Below are positions 1 through 15,200 of a stretch of DNA of 64,000 nt, piece by piece. Location of the stretch: the NCBI GenBank assembly GCA_013400155.1, contig VXBM01001630.1:5166-69165 (forward strand). The letters are read 5' to 3'. Both the position numbers and the translations under genes were made by a program. This DNA is from Helopsaltes ochotensis. Taxonomy: Eukaryota > Chordata > Aves > Passeriformes > Locustellidae. The notes below the pieces were generated by a model. The model ran no database searches, was not told where the DNA came from, and saw nothing but the letters and a program-made list of their open reading frames with translations. The number at the start of each line of letters is the position of its first letter. The first letter of the stretch is position 1.

Positions 1-272
1 TCGTTCTGGTCCGGCAGGCAGGTCCAGCGGTGCAGAGGGTGCCGGTAATCGGCATCACTGACCAGCTCCTGGCATTTCTTGGCCAGCACCACTCCCAGCA
101 TGTCCACAGGGCTGCTGAAGCGTGTTTTGGACTTCTCAAAGTCCTTCTTGTACTCCCTGTCACTCTGGATCTTGGCCACGTGCATCGACCACATCATCTT
201 GGGGTCGTCCTCGATGTTCCTGGCCCCGATGTGGTGGCCCAGCTGTTTTCTGTACGCGGTTTTGTATTTGTA
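1..272 (-). CDS. NEB: NEB exon, three-module type, cut by window edge
   Basis: Encodes YKYKTAYRKQLGHHIG at its start, then a SDREYKKDFEK module and a third module around YRHPLHRWTCLPDQNE, where the window ends. Acceptor AG lies at 273-274. It should be 312 nt like its four counterparts, so about 40 nt are missing. It is the third exon of the fifth super-repeat set. Confidence 0.95.
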
Positions 273-3200
273 CTGATTGGACACAGAAGCAACAATTACC
301 ACTTCTTTCCAAGCTGCCATTTCAGTTCTTCTGTTGTTAATATAGTAATTAATAATTTTGAATCTAACACATCTGAATTTGCTTGTGTTTTTTCCCAGAA
401 GTTTATCATTTGTTATAACTTCCAGAAGATATTACAGGATTTTTCACAGCTATATACTACCATCTTTAAATTATTGTATTTAATTTAATTAACTTTACAC
501 CATTAAGAGTCACACAGCCTTTGAGGTGGGCAGCAATACAACATTGTTAAAATTCCACACATCTCCTCCTATTAAATATAAACCATTTCTTTTCCAAGAT
601 TATGTGCCCCACTCTGATTTTCCCTCTGCAAGACCCACCTCGCTGGCTATGTCTCGGGATGCCTTGGCTGCCTGGAGGGGGATGGCATCAGGAGGGAGGT
701 CATAGCCTTTCTTCTTCAGCTCTTCATATCCTACCTTGTAACGTTTCTGTTGGAGAAGGATTCAAAGGAATTAACACCGATAAAACTCTGTAGAGAGTTT
801 TTCAATGCTACAGCTTTCCACCTCTGACTATTGAAAAGAAAACACGGGTTTCCAGAAACAGTTTAATTAATTAAATTAAACTCCACACCTTGTTATTAAT
901 CCCATGTATTTTGTAAGCTTAAATATAAAATATTTTAAAGTTACAATTTAAATATTTTCTGATTATTTCATTGACGATCAAAATTTTGTTTTATCAAATA
1001 TATTAATCTGAATTATTCCCAGATCTTTCTGTAGAGGTGAGTAATACAACTCTGTGATTCTCTATATCCAGTTTCAAATGCAAACTTACATCACTTGTGT
1101 TAATCAAGTTTGATTTAGCCAGCAAAATTTCAGGTGTATCAGGCATGATGTGAACCTTAGTCTTGTCCTTGTTCCAAGCTTCCCTGTAGAGTATCTGAAA
1201 GAGACACAAACAAAAACCTGGCTTGATCCAAAATTCACCTGCACAGCAGTAATGTCAGTTCATCTTTTCTCTGCAATAGCAAAGCAAAGATGTACTAAGC
1301 AAGAATTAGGGATGTAAACAAGACAAGACAGTAAAATCAAATAATACAATGACTTCTTACTGAAATACAACTTATTTTTCTTCTTTACATCTATGTAATG
1401 CCAAGGAAACAGCATTAAAACAATATATTTACATACTGCCCACTAAAGGTCTTATTTGCAGTTATACTGAATAGATGATCAGCGATCAAGATCTTCCTCT
1501 TCTGAACAAGACAAAGAGCAGTGAGGCCCTGACTATAAACATCTGCCATCTGTAAATTTTAAGTGCATGTTCTGAACCAGAGATCCTTTTAAAAATGTAT
1601 ATTAATATATTCACTTATTGAATTCCACGTTCTGTCTCTAGAGGTAACTTACATCACTCCTATTTTTGGCATTAGATTTTGCCAAAACAATGTCCATGGC
1701 ATCTGGGATACTTGTGAATTTAACGGTGTCTGGGTGCTGCCTGTACTTCTTCTCACTCAGTATTTCAGAAGCTTTCTTGTTCTTTTCAGCTTCCAGAGAT
1801 CCCAAAGGACTCCATCCAATGCCTCTGAGCCACTGCAGATCTGATTTATACAAGTTCTGTTAAGGATGAAAATCAAATCACAGCAGATTATTTCCATGTT
1901 CATTGATTAAACAATGAAAAGTCTAACTGGCAGTTTAGCTCCAATCTGATCTGCACTGATATCAAAAGCGAGTCATCAAAGATACTTTCCAATCAGCGGT
2001 AATTATTTTACATGGAAATAAGTGAATTAAACCCAGAGGGAGCTTACATCACTCTGCAGCTCGTTGACCCTCTTCGCCTCGGTGACATCGACCTGGTCTG
2101 GCAGACAAGTCCAGCGATGCAGTATCCGTTTGTAGTCCACGTCACTGACCAGCTCCTGACACTTCTTAGCCAGGAGGAAGCCCAGCATATCCACAGGCAT
2201 ATTGAACTTGGTCTTCCACTTTTCAAAGTCTTTCTTGTACTCCCTCTCGCTCTGCATTTTAGCTACTTGCATGGACCACAGCATCTTGGGGTCGTCCTGC
2301 AAGCTGCGGAACCCGATGTGATGTCCCTGCTGCTTGCGGTATCCCTCTTTGTACTTGAACTGCAACAGCAAAGGTGGCACCACTCAAATCACAGGGACAA
2401 ACATGTAAGGGGAAAAGGCACAAGCAAAATACCAGTATTTTCCCTCATCTTAGTGCTCCTCATGAAATTACCCCTGGAAGTGTCCAAGGCCAGGTTGGAT
2501 GGGGCTTGGAGCAACCTGGGATAGTGGAGTGCGGCCCTGCCCACAGAAAGGGTGGAATTGAGCAATCCTCAGTGTCCCTTCCAACCCAAACCATTTTGTG
2601 ATTCTACGATTCTATAAATAAGCAACTTCTTGTGGCATCTCATGTGAAGTTTTAGCAGCCCCTTGACTAACGTGCATGACTTGGTGTCAGTGAACGCTCT
2701 CTCTGGGAAAGAAAGAGCCCTTGGAAAGAAAGAGAGCATGGCAATAGGAATGGTCTCCTGTGCCATCTGATTCACACACTCACTCTGCTCAGAACTCCCT
2801 AATATCGACACACTGAAATATTTTGATGAATAACATCATCAACAATGAAAAATTATGAAATACAAAGATTCTTAAGCACAGGAAGAAGCATTTCCTAATG
2901 ATTAATAAAATCTCTTCCACAAATGCTGGAATTGTATTTGTACCAAGCTATGGTAACAGCAGTCCATGTGTCACCACATCCATTTCAGAGTTGCAATGAG
3001 GATTTCTCTGGATAGGCACAGGGCTCAGCTAATTGGACCTAATTTGCTGCTGCTCTGAAAATGAAGCAGCCAAAAGAGCAGAAAACTCCTCCCTTTTTAT
3101 GACCAGCCATGTCATCAATGGACCAAACTTTGGGTTTGTTAAGATGCCAGAGAAACCCTTGTTAAACTGGACAAAAACAGCTCAGGAAAGAGTTTTGTCA

Positions 3201-6200
3201 GCAATGTTGGTTTTGACTCCAAGCCACACCTTAGCAGAGTGGTGTATTCCAATTTACTGAGACTCTGTAGGTTGTAACAAACAGATCATTGCGTGTCACA
3301 TTGAGTTAAAAAAGCTGCTTACATCACTTGCAATGTCCCTTGAAGCTTTGGCAGCTTTCACTGACATGGCTTCAGGTGTGAGGTCATAGCCTTTCTTTAT
3401 CATTTCCTCCCAGCCAAGCTTGTAGAGTTTCTAAAATTGAAAACAACATTAATTAGAAGCAGTAATATGTATGTCACCTGCTATTTAGATACATTAATGA
3501 TCCAAATTCTGGTCACCCCACAGGCTTCAGTTATGAGAGAAGGGCTGCTAGAATGGGAACTGAGAAATAGGAAATTGATAAACAGGAATTCCGGTCTTCC
3601 AAGGCTTAGGAGAGGGACGAAATAGTTTTTCACTATTCACTTCCTACTGTAGCTTATCTTGATTTGAAACATATCTGGAGAATTTGAAATACATACATCT
3701 GAGATAACTGAACACTTTTTGACTGGCTTAACAAAATTTTAATAAGGCTTTCATAAAGCCATTTAACAGTCAAGTCAGCTTGTGCACAGTTGATTTTAAG
3801 AACAGGCACTCTTAAGTCAAAGATTTGCCTCTGAGCAATGATGCCAAGCAGAACCTGAGTGTTTTCCACTGGCACAATTGTCACTTTCTCCTATCTGAAA
3901 GCTGAGAGAAAAGCTGGAATCACCGCACCTACTTTTTCCCATAGGTTAGGTTAAAAAAATATACACAATTAACTTGTAATTTTACAGTAAAGAATTTTTA
4001 ACATGACTGAATTCTATGTTAAGCATAGACTACGGACTATGCATTTCCAGACTTCAAAAGCAGGACTTATATTTTCCGCACATTATAATGCCACTTAGTC
4101 TGTTAGCTTGCTAGCCTGAAGCTAAGTGTTTATTTTACTCTAAAAATATTACCCACATGGAATTCTTGCCTGTGTTCTAAATCTCCAGTAGATATTAATT
4201 TAAAATGTTGATAGGATGTATCAAAATACTCTACCTGACTGTAGTTTGTCTTGTTCTGTTTGGCCTGTAGAATATCTGGTGTGTCTGGCATCACATGGAC
4301 CTGTGTTTTATCCTTCTCCCAGGCCTCGGTATAAGCATGCTATGGACAGAAAGTTACATCAGATGTGTAACATTAAATGACAAAAGATGGTTCTTCCAGG
4401 GTTTTCACCTTTTCATTTGGATATGGACGAGTAAAAAGGTGAAGGTGCTGACTCGGATTTCTTTTACTACGTAATGATCTAACCCAGAATCTGCTGAATT
4501 ATTGTCTGGTCTTGCTTCTAATGAAACAAAACTATCAAGGTTTTTAGGACCAGTCATTTCTATATAAGAATGGGATGAATACAGGTTGGAGAAAAATGAG
4601 AAAAGATTTCTTTAACCAGTGCTGTTTATCAAGAACTGTCTCATTGAGGGAAAAAATGAAAAAGGAGGAGCAGTTGTTTTTCCCAGGGGAACGCTGCCAC
4701 ATAAAGGTGTGACAGAGATTTACAGAGTGGTCACTGGAATGGATGATATGTGAATGCCTGCCTGGCTTTTCCACTAAATACTCACTTTGTTCATGATGTT
4801 TGCATTCTGCTTTGCAAGGACCAGGTCCATGGCATCGTTCTGTTTGGTGAAGGGGAACATGCTGGGGTGCTGCCGGTATTTCCGATCGCTCGCAATCTCC
4901 GTGGCTTTCTTTGATTTCTCCACATCCAGAGAACCAATGGGACTCCAACCAATGCCCCTGAACCACTCCTTGTAATCCTGCTTGTACTCATTCTGCCAAA
5001 CAGGAGACAAAGTTTACAATGTACAAACAGCTCTACAGAATAACCCAGTTCTTTCCAAAACACAGCCATGATGGAAAAAAAAAAGCCGCAAAAAGAAGGA
5101 CGGCTCGTAAAAAATAATCCCGTTCTTTCCAAAGTGCAGCCACGATGTAAAAACAAAAGTCACAAGATGAAAACTTACATCACTTTGGATCTGATTCATG
5201 TTTCTGTACAGCTCCAAACTCATTGCATCTGGCAGGAGCATGTACTGGTGGATCAGGCGTTTGTAGCCGGTGTTGGTGACACGGTCCTGGGCCTCCTTGG
5301 CTGCCACCACGCTGAGGGAGTCCGAAGGGGTCTGGTAATGAGTCTTGCTCGTCTCATAGGCCTTCTTGTACTCCCTGTCTGACTGCATCTTGGCCACTTG
5401 CATGCAATGGACAAGTTTGGGATCATCCTGGAGGCTGCGGAAGCCGACCAATTTCCCCTTGTCTTGTTCATACCCTAATTTGTATTTGTACTGCAAGAGA
5501 ACAGAAACAGAGATTTTAATTCATTTAGATTTGAAATTAAAGGAAAAATTCTTCCCTATGAGGGTGCTGAGGCCCTAACACAGGTTTCCCAGAGCAGCTG
5601 TGGCTGTCCCTGGATCCCTGGAAGTGTCCAAGGCCAGGCTGGAGCACCCTGGGACAGTGGAAGCTGTCCCTGCCCATTTTTTCTCCCAAGAACTTACATC
5701 ACTTGCAATATCCCTGGAAGCTTTGGCAGCTTTGACAGGAATAGCATCAGCCCTGAGATCATACCCTTTCTTCCTGGTTTCTTCAAATGAAGATCTGTAC
5801 ATTTTCTGCAAAAGGAAAAAGAAACACCTTTTAAAAAAACAAAAAATCACATGTTTTCCACATGCACAAATATCAGTGAAAAGCTACATCTGCAAGGATG
5901 TCATCTTAAAAAATAAAAAGAGATAAAAATGTCTATTTCTGCCTACAGCGCAGATGTGCATAATTACAAGTAATACTTTATTTAGCATATGCAGATTTAA
6001 CAACTGGCTACCAAAACCTGTCTATAATGTCATCTTTTACCAAAAAAACAGATGCTACCTATATTTTGAACCCTGTACAAAACCTTGTGCATGGGGAAAT
6101 TAAAAAATCAATAATAAAATAATAAATACATTAACAAACATGAACAGTACTCAGAGTCTACTGTATTTTGTTAGGAACTGTTATCTTTTAATGGTCTGTA

Positions 6201-9200
6201 GGAACAATTCACATCCTGTCTATAAACATGGCTTTTTCTTGGCAATTCTGGGTATCTAATTTTGGGGAAGGAAGCAGGGAAAAGGAAAATTAATAGGTTT
6301 TGTGAAATTACTGCAAGTTAGCAAGGTGAGACTTTGGCATGCTCTCATCTCACTTATTCCTAATCAAAAAATAAGAGCCAGGTCATGGCTTTACAAACAA
6401 TACTCACTTCACTTAAGTTGAATGCATTTGCTTTTGCTAAAACGATCTGTGGAATATCTGGAGTGATGTGAATTTTCTTTTTGTCTTCTTCCCAGGCTTG
6501 TTTGTACTTGTGCTGGAAGGATTAAAAAAACCAGAGATCTCAATATCTGTTATTAATAAATAAAGCAATTTAAAATACTATTTGCCACTTGAAATCCAAA
6601 CTGCCTTGACAATGATGTGTTACTACCACGGGAGGAACATTTATCTTTTATTTTAGCTCTTAAGGCACATTCATTAGCTACAAAATAAAATCCTGTTTTC
6701 TAAACCTCTGCATACAACTTGACTATTAAATCAGATGTAGATTGTTGCCCACTTCTGCAAGCTTACATGAATTCTGATGAGCAATTTCTTACCTCATCCA
6801 TGATTTTGGCATTATTTAAAGCCAAGACCATGTTCATGGAATCCATAGGAACAGAGTATTTCAACTTGTCTGGATGCTGGCGGTATTTCTTCTCGCTCAC
6901 AATTTCCATGGCTTTTTTGTTCTTCTCAGCTTCCAGGGAGCCCAGTGGGAGCCACCCAACACCCTTCATAGTTTCATCATACTCTGCTTTGTATTGATTC
7001 TGCAGGCACAAAGTAGATAAAAACCAGTATGAAGCATAGAATAGTTCATCAATTTGGAAGTACAAGATAAAATGTATTAAGGACAAGTAAAGCTTTTCTT
7101 GTCTTGGTCTGCACATAACTGTTGCTCCTGCAGAGCCTGATGGGACATGTAAGGAGCAAATATTCATAAAATTGCTTATTTCTAAGCCCAAATTTATTAA
7201 TTTAATATTTCAGTCTAGGAAAAATCAGCTGTAATTGTTGAAAAACTACATTTTTGTGGACACCGGACCTAATTTCACTAAGAAAACAATACTATTTATC
7301 TTACAGTGTTTTTTCCTAAACTAAGCAGCTCAGTATTCACAGTTCAAAGGCTGAAGCACCTCTTACTTACATCACTTTGTAGCTGCATCATGTTTTTGGC
7401 CAACTCAATGCTCATAGCATCGGGCAGGACGTTGTAGGTGTGGATTAAGTTCTTGTAGTTTGCATTGGTGGCCACCTCCTGAGCTTTCTTGGCTGCCACC
7501 ACGCTGACCATGTCAACTGGAGTGTGGAAATTAGTCTTGGCCTTCTCATAACCCTTTTTGTACTCCCTGTCAGATTGCATCTTGGCCACCTGCATGAAGT
7601 GCACCAGCTTGGGGTCGTCCTCCAGGCTGCGGAAGCCGATGTGCTTCCCTTTGGCCTTCTCATAGGCCAGTTTGTATTTATACTGAGAGCAGGAATGAGA
7701 AAGAACAGCAAAAACCTCAGTTAAAAATGTAATATTAAGCTCTGAAAAAACAGATCGCAAGATCTCAGGTTTAGTCAATTAATTTAGTTAAAGTGTTTTA
7801 GTGTAAAGGATGGTATCACACAATCAGACTCACATCGCTCGCGATGTCCCTGGAGCTTTTGGCTGCTTTTATTGGGATTGCATCTGGCTGCAAGTCATAA
7901 CCCTTCTTCTTTTCCTCCTCCCATCCAGATTTGTAAAGTTTCTGTGTTCAGATGCAAAAGAGAACAGATGTCATGGAGGCAGAACTCTGAAGTTAAACAC
8001 TTTTAAACAAGGCAATAAAACGACAGCGAGGCACTGAACGCCCACCACGAGCACAGCGACTCACATCACTCATTGTCATCTGGTTGACTTTGCACTGCAG
8101 GATTTCTGGGGTGTCTGGCATCACATGAATGCTGGTCTTCTCCTTGTTCCATTTATCTGTGTACAGCCTCTGCAATTACAGAAGAATTTTTAGCATTGAA
8201 AGGATACTGGACTCATAAAATAAGAGTTTGCTTTTGTTCTGCTCATTTGCAATAAATAATATTTCCTAGAAATATTATTATCATCAGAAATAACCTTCAC
8301 AGAGCTGCTGAGGATCAACACTATTTTTCTTCTTTCTTTAGTGTTGTGAGAAATTTGTAAAGTATGTTTTGATAATTAATAAATATTGAAGCTGGAAGTT
8401 TCCAATCTGTGTTCTTCCCTGCATTAATGGAACACAGAATTTATTTTCACGGACATTCTTTCCATGGAAAACAAGGAATAAGGATCAGTGGTGTCCTGGA
8501 TAACTAGAGACAAGTGTAAAGAACTCCACTTTCCAGGAAACTTGTACAAAATTGACAGAATTCCAGGTTTTTTGCAGTTCACTTATTGTGAGTAAGTCCT
8601 ACAGAAAAAGGATTATCAAAGCACTTTAAATCTGGAGAAGAAATCTTTAATCTTTAGAAACAGAAAATGAAACTCCCTTAATTATGAGCAGTCAGAGGCT
8701 TACCATGACTTCTAGTGCCCAGTTTTAACCAAGGAACTTCCACACCCACTGGAAATTTTAATAATTCCAACGGAAATGCACCTTGCCCCAAAACTTTGGG
8801 AGACAAAGACCCAAACTTTGAGTCAACCCAACAACTTCCCACCTTGTTCATGGTCTTGGCATTTTGCTTTGCCAGCACTTGTTCCATGGCATCCATGGGG
8901 ATGGAGAACTTGAGCTGGTCGGGATGCTGGCGGTATTTCTTCTCACTGAGAATCTCCGTGGCTTTCTTGGCCTTTTCTACATCCAGTGACTGAATTGGGA
9001 CCCAGCCAACTCCCCTCAGCCAGTTATTGAAGTCAGATTTGTACAGATTCTTTCCAAAAAGAAACAAGAAAGACAGAGTGAGGCAAGAAAAATTAGTGTC
9101 TATATATATAAAACAGATAAAGCATTAAAACTTTCCCTGGCTGTCCACTTTTGAGGGGCAATTTAGAGTTAATTAAAATTTAAGTATGATGGAGTCAGTA

Positions 9201-12200
9201 TTTAGGAGAAATAAAATCACAGTAATTGAAATCTAACTACAAATCCACATCAATTAGTAAAACATGCTCATTTGCTGGAAATATGCCAAATATAGAGAGA
9301 GATAAAAATATCAAGTTATTTCCTCATAGGTAAGTTTCCTAGAACTTAACAGCTACACATAATTCTGATAATGCTTGAAAAATAAATGGTTCCAGACCAA
9401 TCACTTACATCCCAACCTACTGCTAATCCAATAAAACATATATTGGATTTTATAAACTAATTCTTTAGCCTTAAAAGACTAATGATGTGACACAGTCAGG
9501 CTGAGAATTAAAAACGGAGCTGATTATTGATGACATACATCACTCTGAAGCTGCATCACGTTTCTGGACAGCTCCAGGTTCACAGAATCAGGCAGGAGGG
9601 TGTAATTGTGGATGGGCTGCTTGTAGCCAGTGTTTGTCACCACTTCCTGGGCTTTCTTGGCAGCTGTCACGCTGAACATATCCAGAGGGGTGTGATATTT
9701 GGTCTTGGTGACTTCATAATCCTTCTTGTATTCCCGATCCGATTGGATTTTGGCCACGTTCATGTAGTGAACAAGTTTGGGATCATCCTGCAGGCTCTTG
9801 TACCCGACCTGTTTGCCTTTGTCTTTCTCGTAGGATTCCTTGTACTTGAACTAGAGACGAAGGAAAAACAGCTTCACCCACTTGGGAAAGACAAAACACA
9901 CACTTTGGATTGGTTTAAAACACCGAGTTGCAAAGTATTAATGCAGCAGTTTGTTCTATAACCTCACAAATGGTTTTTATGGATTATTTAAGTCAAAAAA
10001 AAGAAGAGGATTATTGGATTTTTCAGCTCGTCTTGACACCTGGTACATATCTCAACCCACAGTTGTAGCTACAAGCCCTCCCTCACCATTGTCATTGACA
10101 CAGACTTGCAATTCCCAGGGACATTCAGCTTTTAATTAAGACTAGAATAATAACAATAATAATAATTATTATTATTGTTGTTGTTGTTTTTGTTATTAAA
10201 TTACTGAACAGCCTCACCAAACACTTCAATATCCCAATATTCAATTGGGAATGTTTAAGAGAGGAATGAAGAGTCACTTTTAACCTTTTGCTACATCAGG
10301 AATACAGGTCTCCAGCACAGGTAAATAATTAATAAATAATGAAATGCAGGAGGGGTATGTGTTCCCCCGGATGTAAATCCTACTTACATCACTTGCAATA
10401 TTCCGAGAAGCCTTAGCAGCAATAATTGGAATGGCATCTGGTTTCAGATCATAGCCTTTGGCAAGGGTTTTCTTCCAGTCTGCTTTGTAGTTAGCCTTGG
10501 AGGGAAAAAAGGGAAGAGTTTGCAGTGTCAAGAACAGCAATTCTGATAAAGAGTTTAAGCCCATGCTTTTATTATAGGAGATTTTATTACAGGAATTGGA
10601 ATATCCAGTTTAGTCCATGTAATCTCAAGGAAAAAATGTTAACCTGTACACAAACTACAGTTCTATTATAATAAAACCTACTATAATCATAAATTCCACA
10701 AGCATTTTTGAACTTTTTATTTGCAATAACTCTATCAGTGGCATTTTTGCCCTTTCTTACGCAAAACCATTTTTCATTTGACTGAACCTTCAGAAATTTT
10801 TTCCTGTTAGCTTCAAACTCAGGTTTTGTGCTCTAAAGGGACTGGAGAAAGCAGCCTGGCTGATTTTTTTTTTATCAGTCTGGCCAGACTATTAAAATTC
10901 CAAGGCTGTTAAGGGAGATGTCAGTTTTTATCTCGTTCCTGGAAGGCTGATAATGCCACCAAAAATTTAACATCACAAAGGCAATAAAATTGATACCATC
11001 AGTGGAGAGCTCCATGGTGTTGAAATTCAAAATATACTCACATCACTGATGTTGTAGGCATTAACTCTAGCCTGGATGAACTGGGGCACATCAGGAGGGA
11101 GGTGATACTTGTGAATAATTTCTTCCCCTTTGGATTTATACAATATCTGCAAAAAAAATAAAAAATAAAGGAAGATATTTAGCAGTCCAATTTATAGACT
11201 GTGATTCAAAAAACTATTTAAAAAATCTGACTACTAGGTGATGTTCTGCTAGAATAAAATTGAGAAGACACACAGTCACATAAACAATTATTTCAGGAGT
11301 GCTCTTAAAGCTGGAGGATGAAGTGAAGGTGGGCACAGGGCAGAAATTGGGACTGTCAGAGTGTTTCCAAAGTTTACTTACATCACTCAGCTGTTTGCTG
11401 TTGATCTCTGCTTGCTTCTGTACTGGAGAGTCGGTCACTGAAGTGAATTTGGTTTGATCAGGATGCTTTTTGTAGGTGTACTGAAAGAAGACAAAAAAAT
11501 ATTTGTAGAAAACACATATAAAGTATTTTCCAAGTGTTGATAAAATAAACGAAATTATTAATAAATGTAACTTAAGTACTTTTAAAGTATTAATTTTAAA
11601 AAGTATTGACTTGAGCAGGTGAATGCTTGAGGTTCATTCTTCATTTTGGTACTACTGCTCTCATTTTCTGGGTTTACTTGCTATAAAAAGGATTGTGCTA
11701 TATCTGTTTTGATCACTAGATGTCACAAAAGGTCCTAAAATAGAGATGAAGATAGTTTTTTTCAAAGTCACATATGGCAATGAGGCCAAACTCAGAACCG
11801 TTGATGTTACCAGGGGTCACTCAGTTAACTTTTCTGTGGTGAACAACTGCTGTCCTGTACTCACATCTTTACATTGCTCCAACTTCTTGATCGCTTCATA
11901 CTCTTGAGTTATGGTCTGAGGGAAGTAGCACTTTGTCTTTTCCTCCTCATAATCTGCTTTGTAATTTTTCTAGGAACAAGAGCAACATTCAGTAAGGAAC
12001 CACAACTGAGCTTCGTCTAAACTGCCAGAGTGATGGGGAAAACAGAACAATTGTCACACTCACATCACTCTTCATAGCTTCAACCTTCATGCAGTGGATC
12101 TGATGTGGGTCCTCAAAGCTGCCCAAGTAGTGCCCCAAAATATTCTTCTGATATGCATCTTTATATTTTACCTGCCAAAATAACCACGGGTTGAGAAGCA

Positions 12201-15200
12201 GAAGTAATCAAGAGGGTCAGTACTGAAGGATAAACCCCATGTGAAATACCTACATCACTAAAATTCTTCAGAGCAGCATCAGTCTGGAACTTGGGTGTCT
12301 CACAGTAATTCATCCTGTTTCCTCTGGACTGTTCATAGGCTTCTTTGTATAATTTCTGCAAATCAAATAAAACCAGATCATGCAGGAGATTTCACTGAAG
12401 TCACTCCCACCATGTTAAAAATGACAAGAGTAAAACACAGAAATGGCTCCGAAGAAAAGCTTTCCCACAGGACTGAGAAACAGATGGCACTGTTTTCCCA
12501 ATGGTCTTTAAAAATAACTTTTTTTAAGTTTGTAAGGGAAGTTAGAAAGGTCTGACTAATGTTTTTTGAACTTCTGACACTGAGAAATATTCCATCTCTT
12601 TACACATAAATAAAAGAGGAATTGAGAAGACTATTACAGCTAATCACCAGAATAAAATACAGAAATATGTAAAAGCACCAGATATATTATCATTAGCTGA
12701 AATTCCTTAAAACAGTAAGGGAAGGACTGTCCTCTTTGATTGATTATCCACAAGGATCTAAATGAACTATCCACTAATTAGCCATCCAGAGGCCACTGCT
12801 GTTGCTACACTCATCTGTGGAGAATTCATTCTTTACCTGAACTGTTCTGGCTGATGCTAGCTCATGACAAACACAGGTCTACAAAACTAAAAATACTACA
12901 AGATCCAAAGGAGAAGCCGTGTGAAGAAATGGTGAGTGTGGTTTCTGGTACATGACTAAAAATGATGCAGCTGTACATTGATAATACTCACATCACTCAG
13001 AATATTTCCTGCAGTTTTTAATTGCTTCAGCAGTGGGTTCTCTGTAGCAGGGAGCACATTATAATCTGCAACAGCTTTTTTCTTTTCATAGTCTGCTCTG
13101 TATTTGAACTTGAAAGAATAATAAAAAAAAACAGGTTTTAAAAATGAGTATTAAAAGCCAAATGCTCACTAACCTGTGTGATTGCCCAGAGAAATTGTGG
13201 CTGTCCCTGGATCTCTGGAAGTGTCCAAGGCCAGGTTGGATGGGACTTGGAGCAGCCTGGGATAGTGGAAGATGTCCCTGCCCATGACAGGGACACTGGG
13301 TGGTCTTGAAGGTCCCTTCCCACCCAAACCATCCTGTGATATGAATCTATTCTATGCTAAAATCTTCAGCTTTCCAAAAAAAAAGACCCTGTTACTTAAC
13401 TTACGGTGGAACAGGACCACGAAAGGTCTTGCCAAAACAATTCCAGCACAAACTTGTGTGAGCTCAGAGCTGCTCCCAAGCTGAGCAGCTGGACACAGCT
13501 CCCTCACCTTGCTGACGTTCTCTGAAGCTCGCTTGTTGGCTTCATACTCTGGAGTTTCAGTCTGCATGAAGTAGATTTGGTCTTTCATGTTTTCAAAGTC
13601 TTCCTGGTATTTCCTCTGTTAGGAACAGAGACAGACAGAAAACAACACATCATCTGATTGAAAATGAGGCATCTACAACAGGGATTATTTAGGAAATAAG
13701 CCATGCCACAAATGGAGCCTCAGTGCTCTCCAAATGAACATAAACAGGGATAAAGCTGTTGAAGAATTTCTGCAGGACTCACTCACCATACTTAGATTTT
13801 CTGCATTCATTTTTGCAATTGCCACGTCATAGCACGGAGTTTGACTCCACTTGCCTTTGATTTTGTTTTTATAGTCTTCATGGTAAATAACCTATAAGGA
13901 AACAAAACAATAAAACTGAACCCCCAAGACACAGCTCCATTTTCACTTGATTTCACAGATTCGTTTTTCAAAGCTGTCTTTTTAAAGCTGCTTCATAATT
14001 GACACCTGCCTTATAACTATTTTAGCAGTTACGGCCACCTTAAATATGATTTGGCCAAACCAAATTTCAGTGTTAAGTCATTTCTCTTAGTACCTTCCCT
14101 GACCCAAAAAGGATAAATAAATCACCTCTAACATATTCCTTTAGTTCTGTTTTCTCCCTGGCCACATAAAGTTCGGATATTGCCCATTAAATCAGAATTT
14201 ACTGGTATTGCTGCTGGAACTGGTTGTAAAAAGACCCTTTTAATTGCTTGGTATTTGTGATTCCTATTATTCATTCAAGCTCACAGAAATCAAGTACTAA
14301 AAGTTTAAAGAACTTGTCTAACAAGAGAACACCTGCCTGAGTTTTGACTCAGTATTCCAGGTGCATTTTCAGCCATAGTTTCATTACTTACCATAACGAA
14401 TAAAACTCCCCCAATGCTTTTTTTAACATTGCTAAAGAACATATTTGCAAAAATAATCTTTTTAAAAAAATCTATATTTTATAGTTTTGGAGATACCTAC
14501 AAAGCCTTTTATTTTATTGATTTCAAAGAATTATGGTACTGATCCTTTTTTTTACACGTTATAAAATTTTCTTGATGACAATTTAGCTTTTAAGCTAATG
14601 AAATACAAGATTAAAGAAATTTTTGGCTGAATTAATTATTTTACCTCACAAACAGGTTCAGTGCAGTTCTCTTAGTGGTTTCTCCACCGTGAGTGAATAC
14701 TGCAATTCCCTAATTTTAAAATGCAGAAAATTTTCAATACGCAATTAAAGGAATTTTTTAAAGAAAGAATAATAGTTAAATTCTGAATGGAGTTAAAACC
14801 CTACTTGTACATTACAAGATGACACAACTTGGTCCCAATTTCTCCAGCAAAAGTTGGTCTTGCTGTGTGTTTTTCCTTTTGCCTTCCCTTTCCTCGGGTC
14901 CCTTTTTGCCTCTCTGCCTGCAGGAGTGGGGTTTGGGCACGGGGGTTCTACTCACATCACTCAGCTGCCGTGACACCTTCTTGGCTTGTTCCACGTCAGG
15001 GGGGTCTGGCAGAGAGGTGAATTTCGCTTTCCTCTCATCGTGCCCCTTTTTGTAGACAATCTGAAAGGATGGAAGAAATAAACGTTTATTTGAGCATCAC
15101 AGCACTGAGCTCCTCTACCACCACGTTAACAGGAGAAGTTCTGCCCGCAGCCCCCGCAGAGGAATTCTTTAATCTACCAGGGAACTTCTGAACATCTGTA

